Below, in pieces: positions 1 through 8,672 of a DNA stretch of 64,000 nt. Source of the DNA: Thermotoga sp. GTDB lineage: Bacteria; Thermotogota; Thermotogae; Mesoaciditogales; Mesoaciditogaceae. Every line of letters begins with the position of its first letter. Within the stretch, counting starts at the first letter, position 1. Location of the stretch: NCBI GenBank assembly GCA_020722015.1, contig DYLQ01000002.1:16697-80696 (forward strand). Reading direction: 5' to 3'. Made by a program: the position numbers and the translations under genes. The notes under the pieces are model-generated. The model had not been told where the DNA came from, did no database searches, and saw only the letters and a list, made by a program, of their open reading frames with translations.

Positions 1-65
1 CTGCAAGTCAATTTGCTCTCCGTCAAATTTATTATGTTTTTGAAAAAGATTTGGTATATTTAAAG
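1..65 (-). repeat. possible truncated copy of the dispersed intergenic repeat
   Basis: On the minus strand this edge reads ATACCAAATCTTTTTCAAAA followed by a run ending in AATTTGACGG. The left flank and left end of the repeat copies at 35553 and 57426 read CTAAATCTTTTTCAAAACC and then, some 20 bases on, AAATTTGGC. The match covers only the left portion and the window starts here, so the rest cannot be seen. The region lies directly upstream of mtnA. I see no convincing -35/-10 pair in it. Confidence 0.35.
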
Positions 66-98
66 GTATTAAAAGTTTATTAAAGGAGATGAATGTGA

Positions 99-1142
99 TT
101 GATATCGACCGTAACGATGAAATGGGATGGAAAAGCACTTGAACTCATAGATCAAAGAAAACTTCCGCAAACGGAGGAATATGTCAGATGTACAACGTCT
201 GATTGCGTTGCCGCTGCCATAAAAGATATGGTGGTAAGAGGCGCTCCGGCTATAGGTGCCGCGGCTGCGTTTGGTTACGTTATAGGTGCCATGGAAAACT
301 CCAAAAATTTAACGGAAGAGCGTATGAACGCCATCAAAGGAAAATTGGCAAAAACAAGGCCGACGGCCGTTAATCTCTTTTGGGCACTCGATAGGATGCA
401 CTCTAAATTCATATCTTTAAAAGGTAAGCCTGATTTCATGATAGACAAGTTAAATCAGGAGGCCGAGAAGATAGCCGTTGAAGATATAGAGGTCAACAAA
501 AAAATGGGTGAGTATGGTCAAACTTTGTTATCAAATGATGCAACTGTCATAACTCATTGCAACGCCGGCGCTCTTGCAACCGTTGATTACGGTACGGCGT
601 TGGGGATGATCCACGCTGCCGTAGATCATGGCAAGCATTTAAGCGCATATGTGGATGAAACAAGACCATATTTACAGGGTGCAAGGCTTACGGCATGGGA
701 ACTCATGAAATTGGGAGTAAAAACAACGCTTATATGTGATAACATGGCAGGCTGGGTTATGAAAACGAAAAAAATCGACGCTGTTATAGTAGGTGCCGAC
801 AGAATTGCCGCAAATGGCGATGTTGCAAACAAAATAGGGACTTATTCTTTAGCCTTACTTGCAAAACGCCATAACGTTAAATTTTACGTCGTTGCACCTC
901 TCTCAACGATAGATGTGAAGATAAAAAGCGGCCTTGAAATTCCAATAGAAGAGAGAGCCCATGATGAGGTTACTTCTATAAGGGGAGTAAAGATAGCCCC
1001 AGAAAATGTTGGAGTTTACAATCCGGCATTCGATGTCACGGATTCCGATCTCATCGATGCCATAATAACCGAAAGGGGTATGCTTACGTATCCTTACGAA
1101 ACGAAAATAGCCAATATCGTAAAAGGAGGAGCGGTTCACTAA
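99..1142 (+). CDS. mtnA: S-methyl-5-thioribose-1-phosphate isomerase
   Basis: Isomerises 5-methylthioribose-1-phosphate to 5-methylthioribulose-1-phosphate in the methionine salvage pathway (cytosol). The 347-residue length is normal for the family (eIF2B-alpha/MtnA fold). Visible motifs are RGAPAIG (residues 47-53), the catalytic Cys154 in THCNAGALAT and the catalytic Asp234 in VGADRIAANGD; these correspond to the Cys/Asp pair known in the Bacillus enzyme. The start is TTG at 99, ten bases after GGAG (85-88); the in-frame ATG at 117 is too far from any ribosome site. First gene of an eight-gene operon; its stop overlaps the next ATG by one base. No other salvage gene lies nearby, so its grouping with replication and translation genes looks like operon packing. 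Identification is firm. Confidence 0.95.
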   Translation: MISTVTMKWDGKALELIDQRKLPQTEEYVRCTTSDCVAAAIKDMVVRGAPAIGAAAAFGYVIGAMENSKNLTEERMNAIKGKLAKTRPTAVNLFWALDRMHSKFISLKGKPDFMIDKLNQEAEKIAVEDIEVNKKMGEYGQTLLSNDATVITHCNAGALATVDYGTALGMIHAAVDHGKHLSAYVDETRPYLQGARLTAWELMKLGVKTTLICDNMAGWVMKTKKIDAVIVGADRIAANGDVANKIGTYSLALLAKRHNVKFYVVAPLSTIDVKIKSGLEIPIEERAHDEVTSIRGVKIAPENVGVYNPAFDVTDSDLIDAIITERGMLTYPYETKIANIVKGGAVH

Positions 1143-2095
1143 TGACCGCAATAGAAGCTTTCGTTGAAAAAATATCTACTTTTTTTGGAGATAAATCTGC
1201 CGTCAGAATTCTTATAAAAGTTGAAAATGATCTTTTGAGGAAGCAAATGCTTTCGGAACTCTTCAAGAGAATAGAGGTTAAAGATCCGTCATACGATACT
1301 TTTGAAATAGATAAAAGCGGCAATATAAGTATAGAAACGATAAGAAGTATAAAGGAATTTTTGTCATATCCTCCTTCTTTTTCATCGAGAAAGTACGTGA
1401 TCATAGACGAGATGACGCTTATGACTCCGGAGGCATCCTCGGCAGTTCTCAAGATTTTAGAAGAACCTCCTGATTTTTCAGCCTTCATATGTTTTTCTTC
1501 GAATTTGGACGGTGTCTTCTCTACCATAAAAAGTCGTTTTTTGATTTTTAAGCCTTATGCAGATCCGATTGAATCCGTAATTGAACCTTTGAAAATAGAA
1601 AACATGGAAATTGAGGATCTTTTGAGAACAGATTTAGCACTGGCGATGAATTACCAAGAAAAGCCTGAGACGCTTAAAAATCTTTTGAAGGATGTGGAAG
1701 AAAATCCCGCTAAATTATTTGCGAAATCTTTTAAAGATAGATCTTACTTAACACTTTCGGTAACGGCTGAAAGGATCTTACTTTTGGTGGATGTTAAAAA
1801 CATATCAAAATTTTTTCAGATATTGCAACCTTTATTTGACGATGAAGATTCACAAAAGATGATAGATGTTTTCCTTAACGCCTCTTTAATTCTTTGTGAG
1901 GATCTCGTGATTTTCAATTTTACAAGTTATTGGAAAGGGCTCAACAGAAAATCTTATTCGACTTATTACGCTAAAATGAAAGTACCATCTGAAGAATTCA
2001 TAAAAAGAATTTCAATTGTCAGACATGGCAACGTGAGTAAAGATCTTTTGATCTTTTGGCTTTTGCTTAATTTCGCCATGCTGAAAAGGGTGTAA
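1142..2095 (+). CDS. holB: DNA polymerase III clamp-loader delta-prime-like subunit
   Basis: A 317-residue AAA+ clamp-loader protein. It keeps the delta-prime-type core: SIETIRSIKEFLSYPP near residue 65, the Walker B-like YVIIDEMTLMTPEA (about 86-100), then AVLKILEEPP and a sensor region ending in TIKSRF. As usual for delta-prime it has no Walker A loop, so it should be a structural, non-ATPase member. The SRC motif reads SRF, and the zinc-binding cysteines seen in many HolB proteins are absent. The next gene is ricT, a neighbour pair (holB-yaaT) also known from Firmicutes, which supports the call. The start ATG overlaps the mtnA stop. An alternative would be a divergent gamma/tau paralogue, but the lack of a P-loop argues against that. 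Confidence 0.82.
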   Translation: MTAIEAFVEKISTFFGDKSAVRILIKVENDLLRKQMLSELFKRIEVKDPSYDTFEIDKSGNISIETIRSIKEFLSYPPSFSSRKYVIIDEMTLMTPEASSAVLKILEEPPDFSAFICFSSNLDGVFSTIKSRFLIFKPYADPIESVIEPLKIENMEIEDLLRTDLALAMNYQEKPETLKNLLKDVEENPAKLFAKSFKDRSYLTLSVTAERILLLVDVKNISKFFQILQPLFDDEDSQKMIDVFLNASLILCEDLVIFNFTSYWKGLNRKSYSTYYAKMKVPSEEFIKRISIVRHGNVSKDLLIFWLLLNFAMLKRV

Positions 2096-2100
2096 ACATC

Positions 2101-2937
2101 ATGATATATGGAGTATCTTTCGAAAAGCTTGGACAAATATATCCATTTGAATACGGTGAAAATTTGAACTTGCATGATAAAGTTGTCTGTGAAAGTGATT
2201 TTGGCATTGAAATAGGGACTGTCGTAAAAATATTTAAAGCACAAGTTGAAACCAAAAAATCGATCCTCAGAACAGCAACTCAAGAAGATTTTGCGAATGA
2301 CATTCAGAATGGTAAGGATGTCAAAGTGGCAATTGAAATTGCCAAGAAAAAAGCGGAAGAACATTCGTTGACAATGAAAATGTTGAGTGCAAAATACACG
2401 CTCGATAGAACGAAGTTGATTTATTTTTTTTACGCCGATGGAAGAGTGGATTTCAGAACACTTGTTAAAGATTTAGCCAGCACATTTAAAACGAGAATAG
2501 AACTAAGACAGATAGGTGTAAGAGATACGGCAAAGATCATTGGTGGCGTAGGAATGTGCGGGATGCAAACTTGTTGTTCGAGATTTGAAAAAGATTTTAA
2601 AAGTATAACGCTCAAGTATGCCAAAACTCAACAACTTATGATAAATCCTTCCAAAATATCGGGAGTGTGCGGAAGACTTTTGTGTTGTCTTGCTTACGAA
2701 AATGATACCTATCTTAAAATGTTGGAAGATCTTCCGGACACCGGAGATATGGCTCGGTATGAAGGCAAAGTGTACACAGTTTCTGAGGTAAACATCTTTT
2801 CAAAGACGATAAAGATGAGAGATAACGAATACTCCGAACTGAAATTAACTTTTGAAGAATTTAAAAAAGGGAAGGGTGAAAAAATTTGCGATTCGAAACT
2901 TCCGGAAGAAACGGATATGCAAGAACCGGAAAGCTGA
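2101..2937 (+). CDS. ricT: PSP1/YaaT family Fe-S protein (RicT-like)
   Basis: A 278-residue PSP1 C-terminal-domain protein. The N-terminal third is a small beta domain; the middle holds the conserved RQIGVRDTAKIIGG, and two cysteine-rich blocks follow: GMCGMQTCCSRF (about 156-167) and GVCGRLLCCLAYE (about 194-206). In Bacillus, YaaT (RicT) forms a complex with RicA and RicF that carries [4Fe-4S] clusters and affects RNase Y-dependent RNA processing. No RicA or RicF gene is visible here, so the role in this organism is inferred. Starts five bases after holB. Its 3' end overlaps tgt by 52 bases. Confidence 0.87.
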   Translation: MIYGVSFEKLGQIYPFEYGENLNLHDKVVCESDFGIEIGTVVKIFKAQVETKKSILRTATQEDFANDIQNGKDVKVAIEIAKKKAEEHSLTMKMLSAKYTLDRTKLIYFFYADGRVDFRTLVKDLASTFKTRIELRQIGVRDTAKIIGGVGMCGMQTCCSRFEKDFKSITLKYAKTQQLMINPSKISGVCGRLLCCLAYENDTYLKMLEDLPDTGDMARYEGKVYTVSEVNIFSKTIKMRDNEYSELKLTFEEFKKGKGEKICDSKLPEETDMQEPES

Positions 2938-3992
2938 CACTTGCTCATGGAATAGTTGAAACTCCAGCCTTTATGCCGGTAGGGACAAATGGCGCGGTAA
3001 AGATGTGCGGCCATGAATGTGTAAAAGATGCCGGCGCGCAAATTGTGCTTTCTAACGCTTTTCACCTTTATCTCAAACCAGGTCTTGATGTTTTGAGAGA
3101 GTTCGGAGGTATCCATAATTTTGCCTCGTGGGATATACCTATTTTGACGGATAGCGGTGGCTTTCAAATTTTCAGTCTTTCAAAAAACATGCGTGTTGAC
3201 GATGAAGGAGTTGATTTTAAATCTCCATTTGATGGTGCTGTTCATAGATTTACTCCCGAAAAAGTCATGGAAATTCAAGAAGCGATAGGTTCAGATATAG
3301 CGATGGTGCTCGATGAGTGCCTGGCACCGGGAAACGATCTCGAATCGACAAAAAAATCCGTAAAAAGAACGACACAATGGGCAAACAGGGCACTTGAATC
3401 TCATAAAAGGAAAGATCAAAATCTTTTTGGCATAATTCAGGGCGGGTTTTTTGAAGATCTAAGAAGGAAAAGTGCCATCGAAATTACGTCAATGCCTTTC
3501 GACGGCTTTGGCATAGGAGGATTAAGCGTTGGCGAAGATATCGATACGACCATCAAGATGCTTGATGCTGTACTTCCTTTGATGCCTGAGGATAAGCCAA
3601 AATATCTTATGGGCGTGGGAGATCCGGTCTTGATGCTTGAAGCAATTGAAAGAGGTGTTGACATGATGGATTGCGTTTTGCCAACGAGAATGGGAAGGCA
3701 TGGCGGAATCTTCACCTCGATGGGACGGATTAACATACGTGCATCTGTGTACGAGAAAGATCCAAGTGGTCTTGATCCGGAATGTGATTGCAAAGTATGT
3801 CAAACCTATTCGAGAGGATACATTCATCATCTTATAAAACGTGGAGAATCAACCGGCATGATATTCGCGACTTATCATAACATCTATTTTCTCACCAATC
3901 TAATGAAACAATCAAGAGATGCTATAATGAAAGGTGAATTTGATGAGTTCAAAAAATTCGTGATTGGAAAAATCAACGACAAAAAGAGGTGA
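2886..3992 (+). CDS. tgt: queuine/preQ1 tRNA-guanine transglycosylase
   Basis: Exchanges guanine-34 of GUN-anticodon tRNAs for preQ1 (bacterial queuosine pathway). Catalytic features are complete: TDSGGFQ with Asp89, Asp262 in MDCVLPTRMGRHG (the nucleophile position), and the zinc ligands Cys300, Cys302, Cys305 and His331 in CDCKVC...TYHN. Length 368 is typical. The TTG start at 2886 lies within the end of ricT, behind the purine run GGGAAGGGTG; an ATG further in would cut into the conserved N-terminus. The 52-base overlap suggests translational coupling. No queuosine synthesis genes (queA, queC-F) are seen in the window. Confidence 0.95.
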   Translation: MRFETSGRNGYARTGKLTLAHGIVETPAFMPVGTNGAVKMCGHECVKDAGAQIVLSNAFHLYLKPGLDVLREFGGIHNFASWDIPILTDSGGFQIFSLSKNMRVDDEGVDFKSPFDGAVHRFTPEKVMEIQEAIGSDIAMVLDECLAPGNDLESTKKSVKRTTQWANRALESHKRKDQNLFGIIQGGFFEDLRRKSAIEITSMPFDGFGIGGLSVGEDIDTTIKMLDAVLPLMPEDKPKYLMGVGDPVLMLEAIERGVDMMDCVLPTRMGRHGGIFTSMGRINIRASVYEKDPSGLDPECDCKVCQTYSRGYIHHLIKRGESTGMIFATYHNIYFLTNLMKQSRDAIMKGEFDEFKKFVIGKINDKKR

Positions 3993-3997
3993 ATAAT

Positions 3998-5002
3998 TTG
4001 ACAAAAGAAGATGTTATCGAACTGCTTTCAAAAGTAAAATATCCTGGGTACGCAAGAAATATCGTTGATTTCAAAATAATAAAATCGATAGACGTTAACG
4101 ATGAAGAAGTCAAGATAGTGCTTAATCTTGCCACAAAAAACGAAGACATCAAGAGAATGATTTTAGACAACATAAAAAACATTTTCAAAGGATCGGGAAT
4201 ACGCCTTATTTTAAGTACCGTTCAAGATGAACCTAAATCCACTACCGTAGAGCAAAAACATTTCGTAAAAACCGCCAAAAAACGTATAGCCGTGTTGAGT
4301 GCCAAAGGTGGAGTTGGCAAAAGTACATTTACGATTTCTTTGGCCGTATTTCTCAAAAGAAAAGGATACACCGTCGGTGTCTTCGATGCCGATATACATG
4401 GACCGAATATTCCGAGAATGCTGGGAACTCTTGATGAAAAGGCGTCTATAAACGAAAACAAAAAGATAGTGCCAGTTTTAAAAGATGGGATTTATTCCAT
4501 GTCCCTTGGATACATCGTTGATCAAGAAACACCTGTTATATGGAAAGGGGCGATGGTTTCGAAGGCCATAGTCGAGATGCTTGAATCGACGGAATGGCCC
4601 GATATGGATTATCTCATAGTTGATCTCCCGCCAGGTACCGGCGATGCCGCTTTGACTGTAAAACAAAATATGGATGTCGATAGCGCCGTAATAGTCACAA
4701 CACCAAATGAACTCGCCATAGCCGACGCTTTGAGAACAATTGATTTTTTCAAACAGGTTGAAATAAACATTTCAGGATTTGTTGAAAATATGGCATACTT
4801 CGTGTGCGATAACTGCCATAACAAACTTTATCCATTCGGCAACGTTGAACCTGAAGAGCTTGAAAAAGCATTTGGTATTCCGTGCTTGGGAGCTATTCCC
4901 TTTGATCCGACAATCGAAGAAGCAACTGACAATGGGACGCTCATGACATTGGGAAATGAAGAGTATTTTAATTTGATAAATGAAGTTGTAAGCAAAATTT
5001 AA
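3998..5002 (+). CDS. mrp: Mrp/NBP35-type P-loop ATPase, Fe-S carrier (ApbC-like)
   Basis: Cytosolic ATPase thought to carry and transfer [4Fe-4S] clusters. Order: an N-terminal MIP18/DUF59-like domain (about residues 1-80), then a ParA/MinD-type domain with deviant Walker [11 protein letters not shown] (101-110), [24 protein letters not shown] and, near residue 270, CDNCHNKL, the CxxC that binds a bridging cluster in family members. The longest frame begins with GTG at 3989 inside the tgt stop, but the TTG at 3998 sits eight bases behind AGAGG and is the better start. RicT upstream is also an Fe-S protein, so a maturation link is possible but is only inference. Confidence 0.93.
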   Translation: MTKEDVIELLSKVKYPGYARNIVDFKIIKSIDVNDEEVKIVLNLATKNEDIKRMILDNIKNIFKGSGIRLILSTVQDEPKSTTVEQKHFVKTAKKRIAVLSAKGGVGKSTFTISLAVFLKRKGYTVGVFDADIHGPNIPRMLGTLDEKASINENKKIVPVLKDGIYSMSLGYIVDQETPVIWKGAMVSKAIVEMLESTEWPDMDYLIVDLPPGTGDAALTVKQNMDVDSAVIVTTPNELAIADALRTIDFFKQVEINISGFVENMAYFVCDNCHNKLYPFGNVEPEELEKAFGIPCLGAIPFDPTIEEATDNGTLMTLGNEEYFNLINEVVSKI

Positions 5003-5018
5003 ACTTGGGAGAAAAGAC

Positions 5019-6737
5019 ATGGATTGGTCTAAACTTTACGCACCAACTTTAAAGGAAAGTCCTTCGGATGCCGATATAAAAAGTGCAGAATTGCTCATAA
5101 GAGGAGGGTTTATAAGGAAATCCGCCTCGGGAGTTTTTTCGTACCTTCCTTTAGGCACTCGTGTACTTCAGAAAGTAACCCAGATTGTAAGAGAAGAAAT
5201 GAATGCCACAGGAGCTCAGGAACTTTTGATGCCTATAATGCAACCGTCGGAGATATGGAAAACAACCGGAAGATGGGACGATTACGGGCCCGAAATGATG
5301 AAATTCAAAGACAGGAATGACAGAGAATTCACACTCGGTCCAACTCATGAAGAAATGATAACAACCCTTGTTAAAGACGAACTGAGATCTTACAAGCAAT
5401 TGCCGGTAAATCTTTACCAGATAAACACGAAATACAGAGACGAAATAAGGCCAAGATTCGGTTTGCTGCGCGGTAGAGAATTCATAATGAAAGATGCTTA
5501 CAGTTTTCACACGAGCACTGAATCTCTCGATCAAACGTACATGGATATGTACAACGCATACTCTCGAATATGCGAAAGGATGAATTTGATGTACGTTGCC
5601 GTTGAAGCCGATACAGGGGCAATTGGCGGCAGTAATTCTCACGAATTCACGGTTTTCGCTGAAAGCGGAGAGTCAAACATACTTGTGTGCGAAAAATGCG
5701 GATATTCCGCAACACAGGAGAAGGCAGAGTGCCTTGACGATCGAAAGAGCACAGATGAATCGTTGAAAGAATTGACGCTCGTTAGCACTCCAAATGTCAG
5801 GACCGTAGATGAATTGGCAAAGTTTTTGAAGATCGAAAAAGCACAGATCGTCAAATCGATGGTTTTAGTTGGCAAAAGTGGATACGTAATGGCTCTCATA
5901 AGAGGAGATCTTGAGATAAACACATCAAAACTCAAATCATATCTTGGGGATCAAACGTTAAGATTTGCAACACCGGAAGAAGTTCTTGAAAAATTTTCAA
6001 GTCAGATAGGTTATATAGGCCCTGTTGGCGTAAAGGAAATCAGAATTATCGCGGATAATTCCGTAAAATTCTTGAAAAATTACGTTGTGGGAGGTTTGAA
6101 AAACGAATATCATTACATCAACGTTAATCACGGAAGAGATTACGAAATAAAAGCATACACGGATATAAGAGTCGTCGTTGATGGAGACAGATGTCCAAAA
6201 TGTGGAGCACCTCTTAAATTGAAAAAGGGTATCGAAGTCGGACAGGTTTTCAAATTAGGCACCAAATACTCTGAAAAACTTTCTGCCACTTATGTGGATT
6301 CGGATGGAAATGAAAAATATTACATCATGGGTTGTTACGGTTGGGGCGTGAGCAGGACGATAGCAGCTGTCGTTGAGCAATTTCACGATGAGAGGGGAAT
6401 AATCTGGCCAAGGTCAATCGCACCTTTTGAGGTTGCCATAACGATCGTAAACATGGCTTTACCAAATCAATTTGAAACCGGTCGAAAGATCGGCGAAATG
6501 CTTGAAAAACACGGAATTGAAGTGCTTTTAGATGATAGGGATGTCTCTGCGGGTTTCAAGTTCAAAGATGCAGATTTGATAGGCATACCTTTGAGGATAA
6601 CTTGTGGTAAGAGTCTTGAAAATGGTGACATAGAGTTAAAACTCAGAAATTCAGATAAATCTCTTAAAATCAAAGCAAAAGATGATGAGTTGATCTTGAA
6701 CACCGTCAAAACACTTCTTGAAAATTACAATTTGTAA
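5019..6737 (+). CDS. proS: prolyl-tRNA synthetase, bacterial type
   Basis: Class II aminoacyl-tRNA synthetase charging tRNA-Pro. The 572-residue size and domain order are bacterial type: catalytic core with motif 1 around [39 protein letters not shown], motif 2 [20 protein letters not shown], an inserted YbaK-like editing domain (about residues 225-385), motif 3 [17 protein letters not shown], then an anticodon-binding domain (about 465-572). ATG at 5019 follows TTGGGAG at proper spacing. The editing domain indicates it can clear Ala-tRNA-Pro in cis. Sixteen bases separate it from mrp. Confidence 0.97.
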   Translation: MDWSKLYAPTLKESPSDADIKSAELLIRGGFIRKSASGVFSYLPLGTRVLQKVTQIVREEMNATGAQELLMPIMQPSEIWKTTGRWDDYGPEMMKFKDRNDREFTLGPTHEEMITTLVKDELRSYKQLPVNLYQINTKYRDEIRPRFGLLRGREFIMKDAYSFHTSTESLDQTYMDMYNAYSRICERMNLMYVAVEADTGAIGGSNSHEFTVFAESGESNILVCEKCGYSATQEKAECLDDRKSTDESLKELTLVSTPNVRTVDELAKFLKIEKAQIVKSMVLVGKSGYVMALIRGDLEINTSKLKSYLGDQTLRFATPEEVLEKFSSQIGYIGPVGVKEIRIIADNSVKFLKNYVVGGLKNEYHYINVNHGRDYEIKAYTDIRVVVDGDRCPKCGAPLKLKKGIEVGQVFKLGTKYSEKLSATYVDSDGNEKYYIMGCYGWGVSRTIAAVVEQFHDERGIIWPRSIAPFEVAITIVNMALPNQFETGRKIGEMLEKHGIEVLLDDRDVSAGFKFKDADLIGIPLRITCGKSLENGDIELKLRNSDKSLKIKAKDDELILNTVKTLLENYNL

Positions 6738-6747
6738 GAGTGATGAT

Positions 6748-7632
6748 ATGGGAATATTCGATTTCTTAAAAAAAGGTCTTCAAAAAACAAAAGAGGGGTT
6801 TCTCGGAAAGGCTCTTTCCATCCTCAAAGGCGGAAATTTAGACAAAGAAAAGATTGAAGAGATAAGAGAATTGCTTTTGCTTGCGGATGTCGGAATCTCG
6901 ACATCCGATTACATAATAGAAAAACTTAAAAGTTCAAAAGAGAAAGCGCCTTTAGAAGCATTGAAAAATGTGTTGTTAGAACTGTTAGGGCAAGATGAGT
7001 CGATAAAATTATCTGATGTTCCTCCGACAGTTTACACGCTTGTAGGTATAAATGGATCGGGTAAAACAACGACGGCAGGCAAATTAGCCTTCAGATTCAA
7101 GAAAAGCGGGAAAAGAACGGTGTTGGGCGCAGGCGACACGTTTAGGGCCGCTGCCATTGAACAACTTAAAGAATGGGGAAGCAGAGCAGATGTTCCAGTC
7201 ATTGCCCATCAAATGGGAGCTGATGCTGGAGCCGTCGCTTATGATACCGTAAACCATGCCATCGCCGAAGGGCTTGACGTGGCCATAATCGATACTGCAG
7301 GACGTCTTCACACAAAAGAAAACCTTATGAGAGAACTTGAAAAGGTCCATAAAGTTATAAAAAAATTGAGGCCGAACCAACCAGAAGAAGTGCTGCTTGT
7401 GCTTGACGCGACCATAGGACAAAATGCAATCCAACAGGCAAGGATCTTCGATAAAAGTACAGGCGTAACCGGAATTGTGCTCACAAAATTTGATGGAACG
7501 GCAAAAGGAGGCATGATCTTTTCCATAAAACGCGATCTGGGGATACCCGTTAAGTTGATAGGAGTTGGAGAAGGTATCGAGGATCTAAAAGATTTTAATG
7601 CCTCCGATTTCGTTGACGAACTTTTAAGATGA
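6748..7632 (+). CDS. ftsY: signal recognition particle receptor FtsY
   Basis: SRP receptor GTPase that docks ribosome-nascent chain complexes at the membrane. The 294-residue protein has almost no acidic A domain; a short amphipathic start (MGIFDFLKKGLQKTKEGF) leads directly into the N domain and then the G domain. G-motifs: GINGSGKTTTAGKLA, DTFRAAAIEQLKEWG, DTAGRLHTKENLMREL and TKFDGTAKGG. The longest frame would start at 6718 inside proS, but the ATG at 6748 matches the conserved FtsY N-terminus. Its stop overlaps the next start by four bases. The short N-terminus suggests membrane binding by the amphipathic helix alone. Confidence 0.95.
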   Translation: MGIFDFLKKGLQKTKEGFLGKALSILKGGNLDKEKIEEIRELLLLADVGISTSDYIIEKLKSSKEKAPLEALKNVLLELLGQDESIKLSDVPPTVYTLVGINGSGKTTTAGKLAFRFKKSGKRTVLGAGDTFRAAAIEQLKEWGSRADVPVIAHQMGADAGAVAYDTVNHAIAEGLDVAIIDTAGRLHTKENLMRELEKVHKVIKKLRPNQPEEVLLVLDATIGQNAIQQARIFDKSTGVTGIVLTKFDGTAKGGMIFSIKRDLGIPVKLIGVGEGIEDLKDFNASDFVDELLR

Positions 7633-8636
7633 AAGACAAAACCATTGCCGATCTGTACAAAGAAAAGATATTCCTCGAAGATGGCGAAAACGCACTTCAT
7701 CTTGCCGAGGTTATAAGAAGGTATGGAAAAGATGGGTGGACAAAACGTAAGATCGCCATAGCTCTCAGAATGATAGATCCGAATTTGGAAGAATTATCAG
7801 AAATAACAGATTTTGATCCATCAAAAACAGAAGAGGTATCGAAAAAGACCGGTATTCCCATTTCCAGATTAAGTGTCATGTCCATGATAATTGAACCTAA
7901 AAAATACCTTCCCATGGACGATGTGATGATAAAACTTTCGGTAAATCAATCAATAGACGTTTCGAATTATTCAACATTTCTTTCAGAATGGAGAAAGATC
8001 CTTTCGCAAAATCAGGGTTATTTCGATGATTTCATGGATCTTTATCTTGTACTTTCAGAAAAACGCGAATACGAAAAAGATTCTTCACTTGTAGATGAAA
8101 CGATAAAAATGGTCGAAAAAAAGGATTTTTTGTCTCTCGACATGAAAACATTCAAAACGTTCAGAGAGATATACGATTCTCTCCTTCCATCCGACAAAAA
8201 GCAGATCGCAGAATCGATAACGGATCCTTACGTTAGAGGCGCTCTGACAAGACATACCGATGCACTTTTAATCGTGGATGGAAGTAATATTGCCATGGTA
8301 GAATCGCATTATCCTGATCTGGAAAATATATCTTTGGCATTCAAACTGATCGGGAATTTAAAAGAAGTTCCCTGGCCTTTCAAGATCGTTTTCGATCAAA
8401 ATTTAGAGTATAACCTCAGAGGCACACAAAAAAATCTTTTTGTGGAAAAATTTCAAAAGCACCCTGACGTCAAATTTCATTCTCCTGCCGATGAAATGAT
8501 ACTGGAAACCGCAAGAAGCACAAATGCATGGATTTTATCGAACGATAGGTACCATGATTATCCACGAATAGACTGCGTAATGTTAAGATTCGACGGTAAA
8601 AGCATTTCAAAAGAGAAATATTCTCACCATCGATAA
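7629..8636 (+). CDS. protein with C-terminal Zc3h12a-like (NYN/PIN) ribonuclease domain
   Basis: A 335-residue protein. The last ~125 residues match the Zc3h12a-like NYN RNase fold: LLIVDGSNIAM with the metal-binding Asp, PWPFKIVFDQN, SPADEMILETARS and AWILSNDRYHDYP, giving the usual acidic set of a PIN-type nuclease. The first ~210 residues are helical, include TKRKIAIALRMIDPNLEEL, which resembles a small helix-turn-helix, and I do not recognise them as a family. A role in RNA turnover is inferred from the C-terminal domain only. The start overlaps ftsY (ATGA). Last gene of the operon, ending at the hairpin at 8635. Confidence 0.72.
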   Translation: MKDKTIADLYKEKIFLEDGENALHLAEVIRRYGKDGWTKRKIAIALRMIDPNLEELSEITDFDPSKTEEVSKKTGIPISRLSVMSMIIEPKKYLPMDDVMIKLSVNQSIDVSNYSTFLSEWRKILSQNQGYFDDFMDLYLVLSEKREYEKDSSLVDETIKMVEKKDFLSLDMKTFKTFREIYDSLLPSDKKQIAESITDPYVRGALTRHTDALLIVDGSNIAMVESHYPDLENISLAFKLIGNLKEVPWPFKIVFDQNLEYNLRGTQKNLFVEKFQKHPDVKFHSPADEMILETARSTNAWILSNDRYHDYPRIDCVMLRFDGKSISKEKYSHHR

Positions 8637-8665
8637 AAAAGTCCCATTTTTCAATGGGACTTGAG
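8635..8665 (-). terminator. hairpin terminator between convergent operons
   Basis: AGTCCCATT and AATGGGACT form a strong stem with a short loop centred at 8650. On the minus strand the stem is followed by a run of Ts, giving a canonical Rho-independent terminator for the NfnB/Mbx operon. On the plus strand the downstream tract is weaker (TTGAGTTT), so it may also act, less strongly, for the mtnA-to-RNase operon. Confidence 0.8.
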
Positions 8666-8672
8666 TTTAAAC

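Noticed and set aside
1-98. Promoter for the mtnA operon in TTGAAAAAGATTTGGTATATT
   Set aside because: The possible -35 has no -10 at 16-18 bases; the true promoter may lie left of the window.
1084-1527. Minus-strand open frames inside the plus-strand housekeeping genes
   Set aside because: They lack ribosome sites, have unusual composition and lie fully under well-supported genes; the same holds for the other antisense frames in the window.
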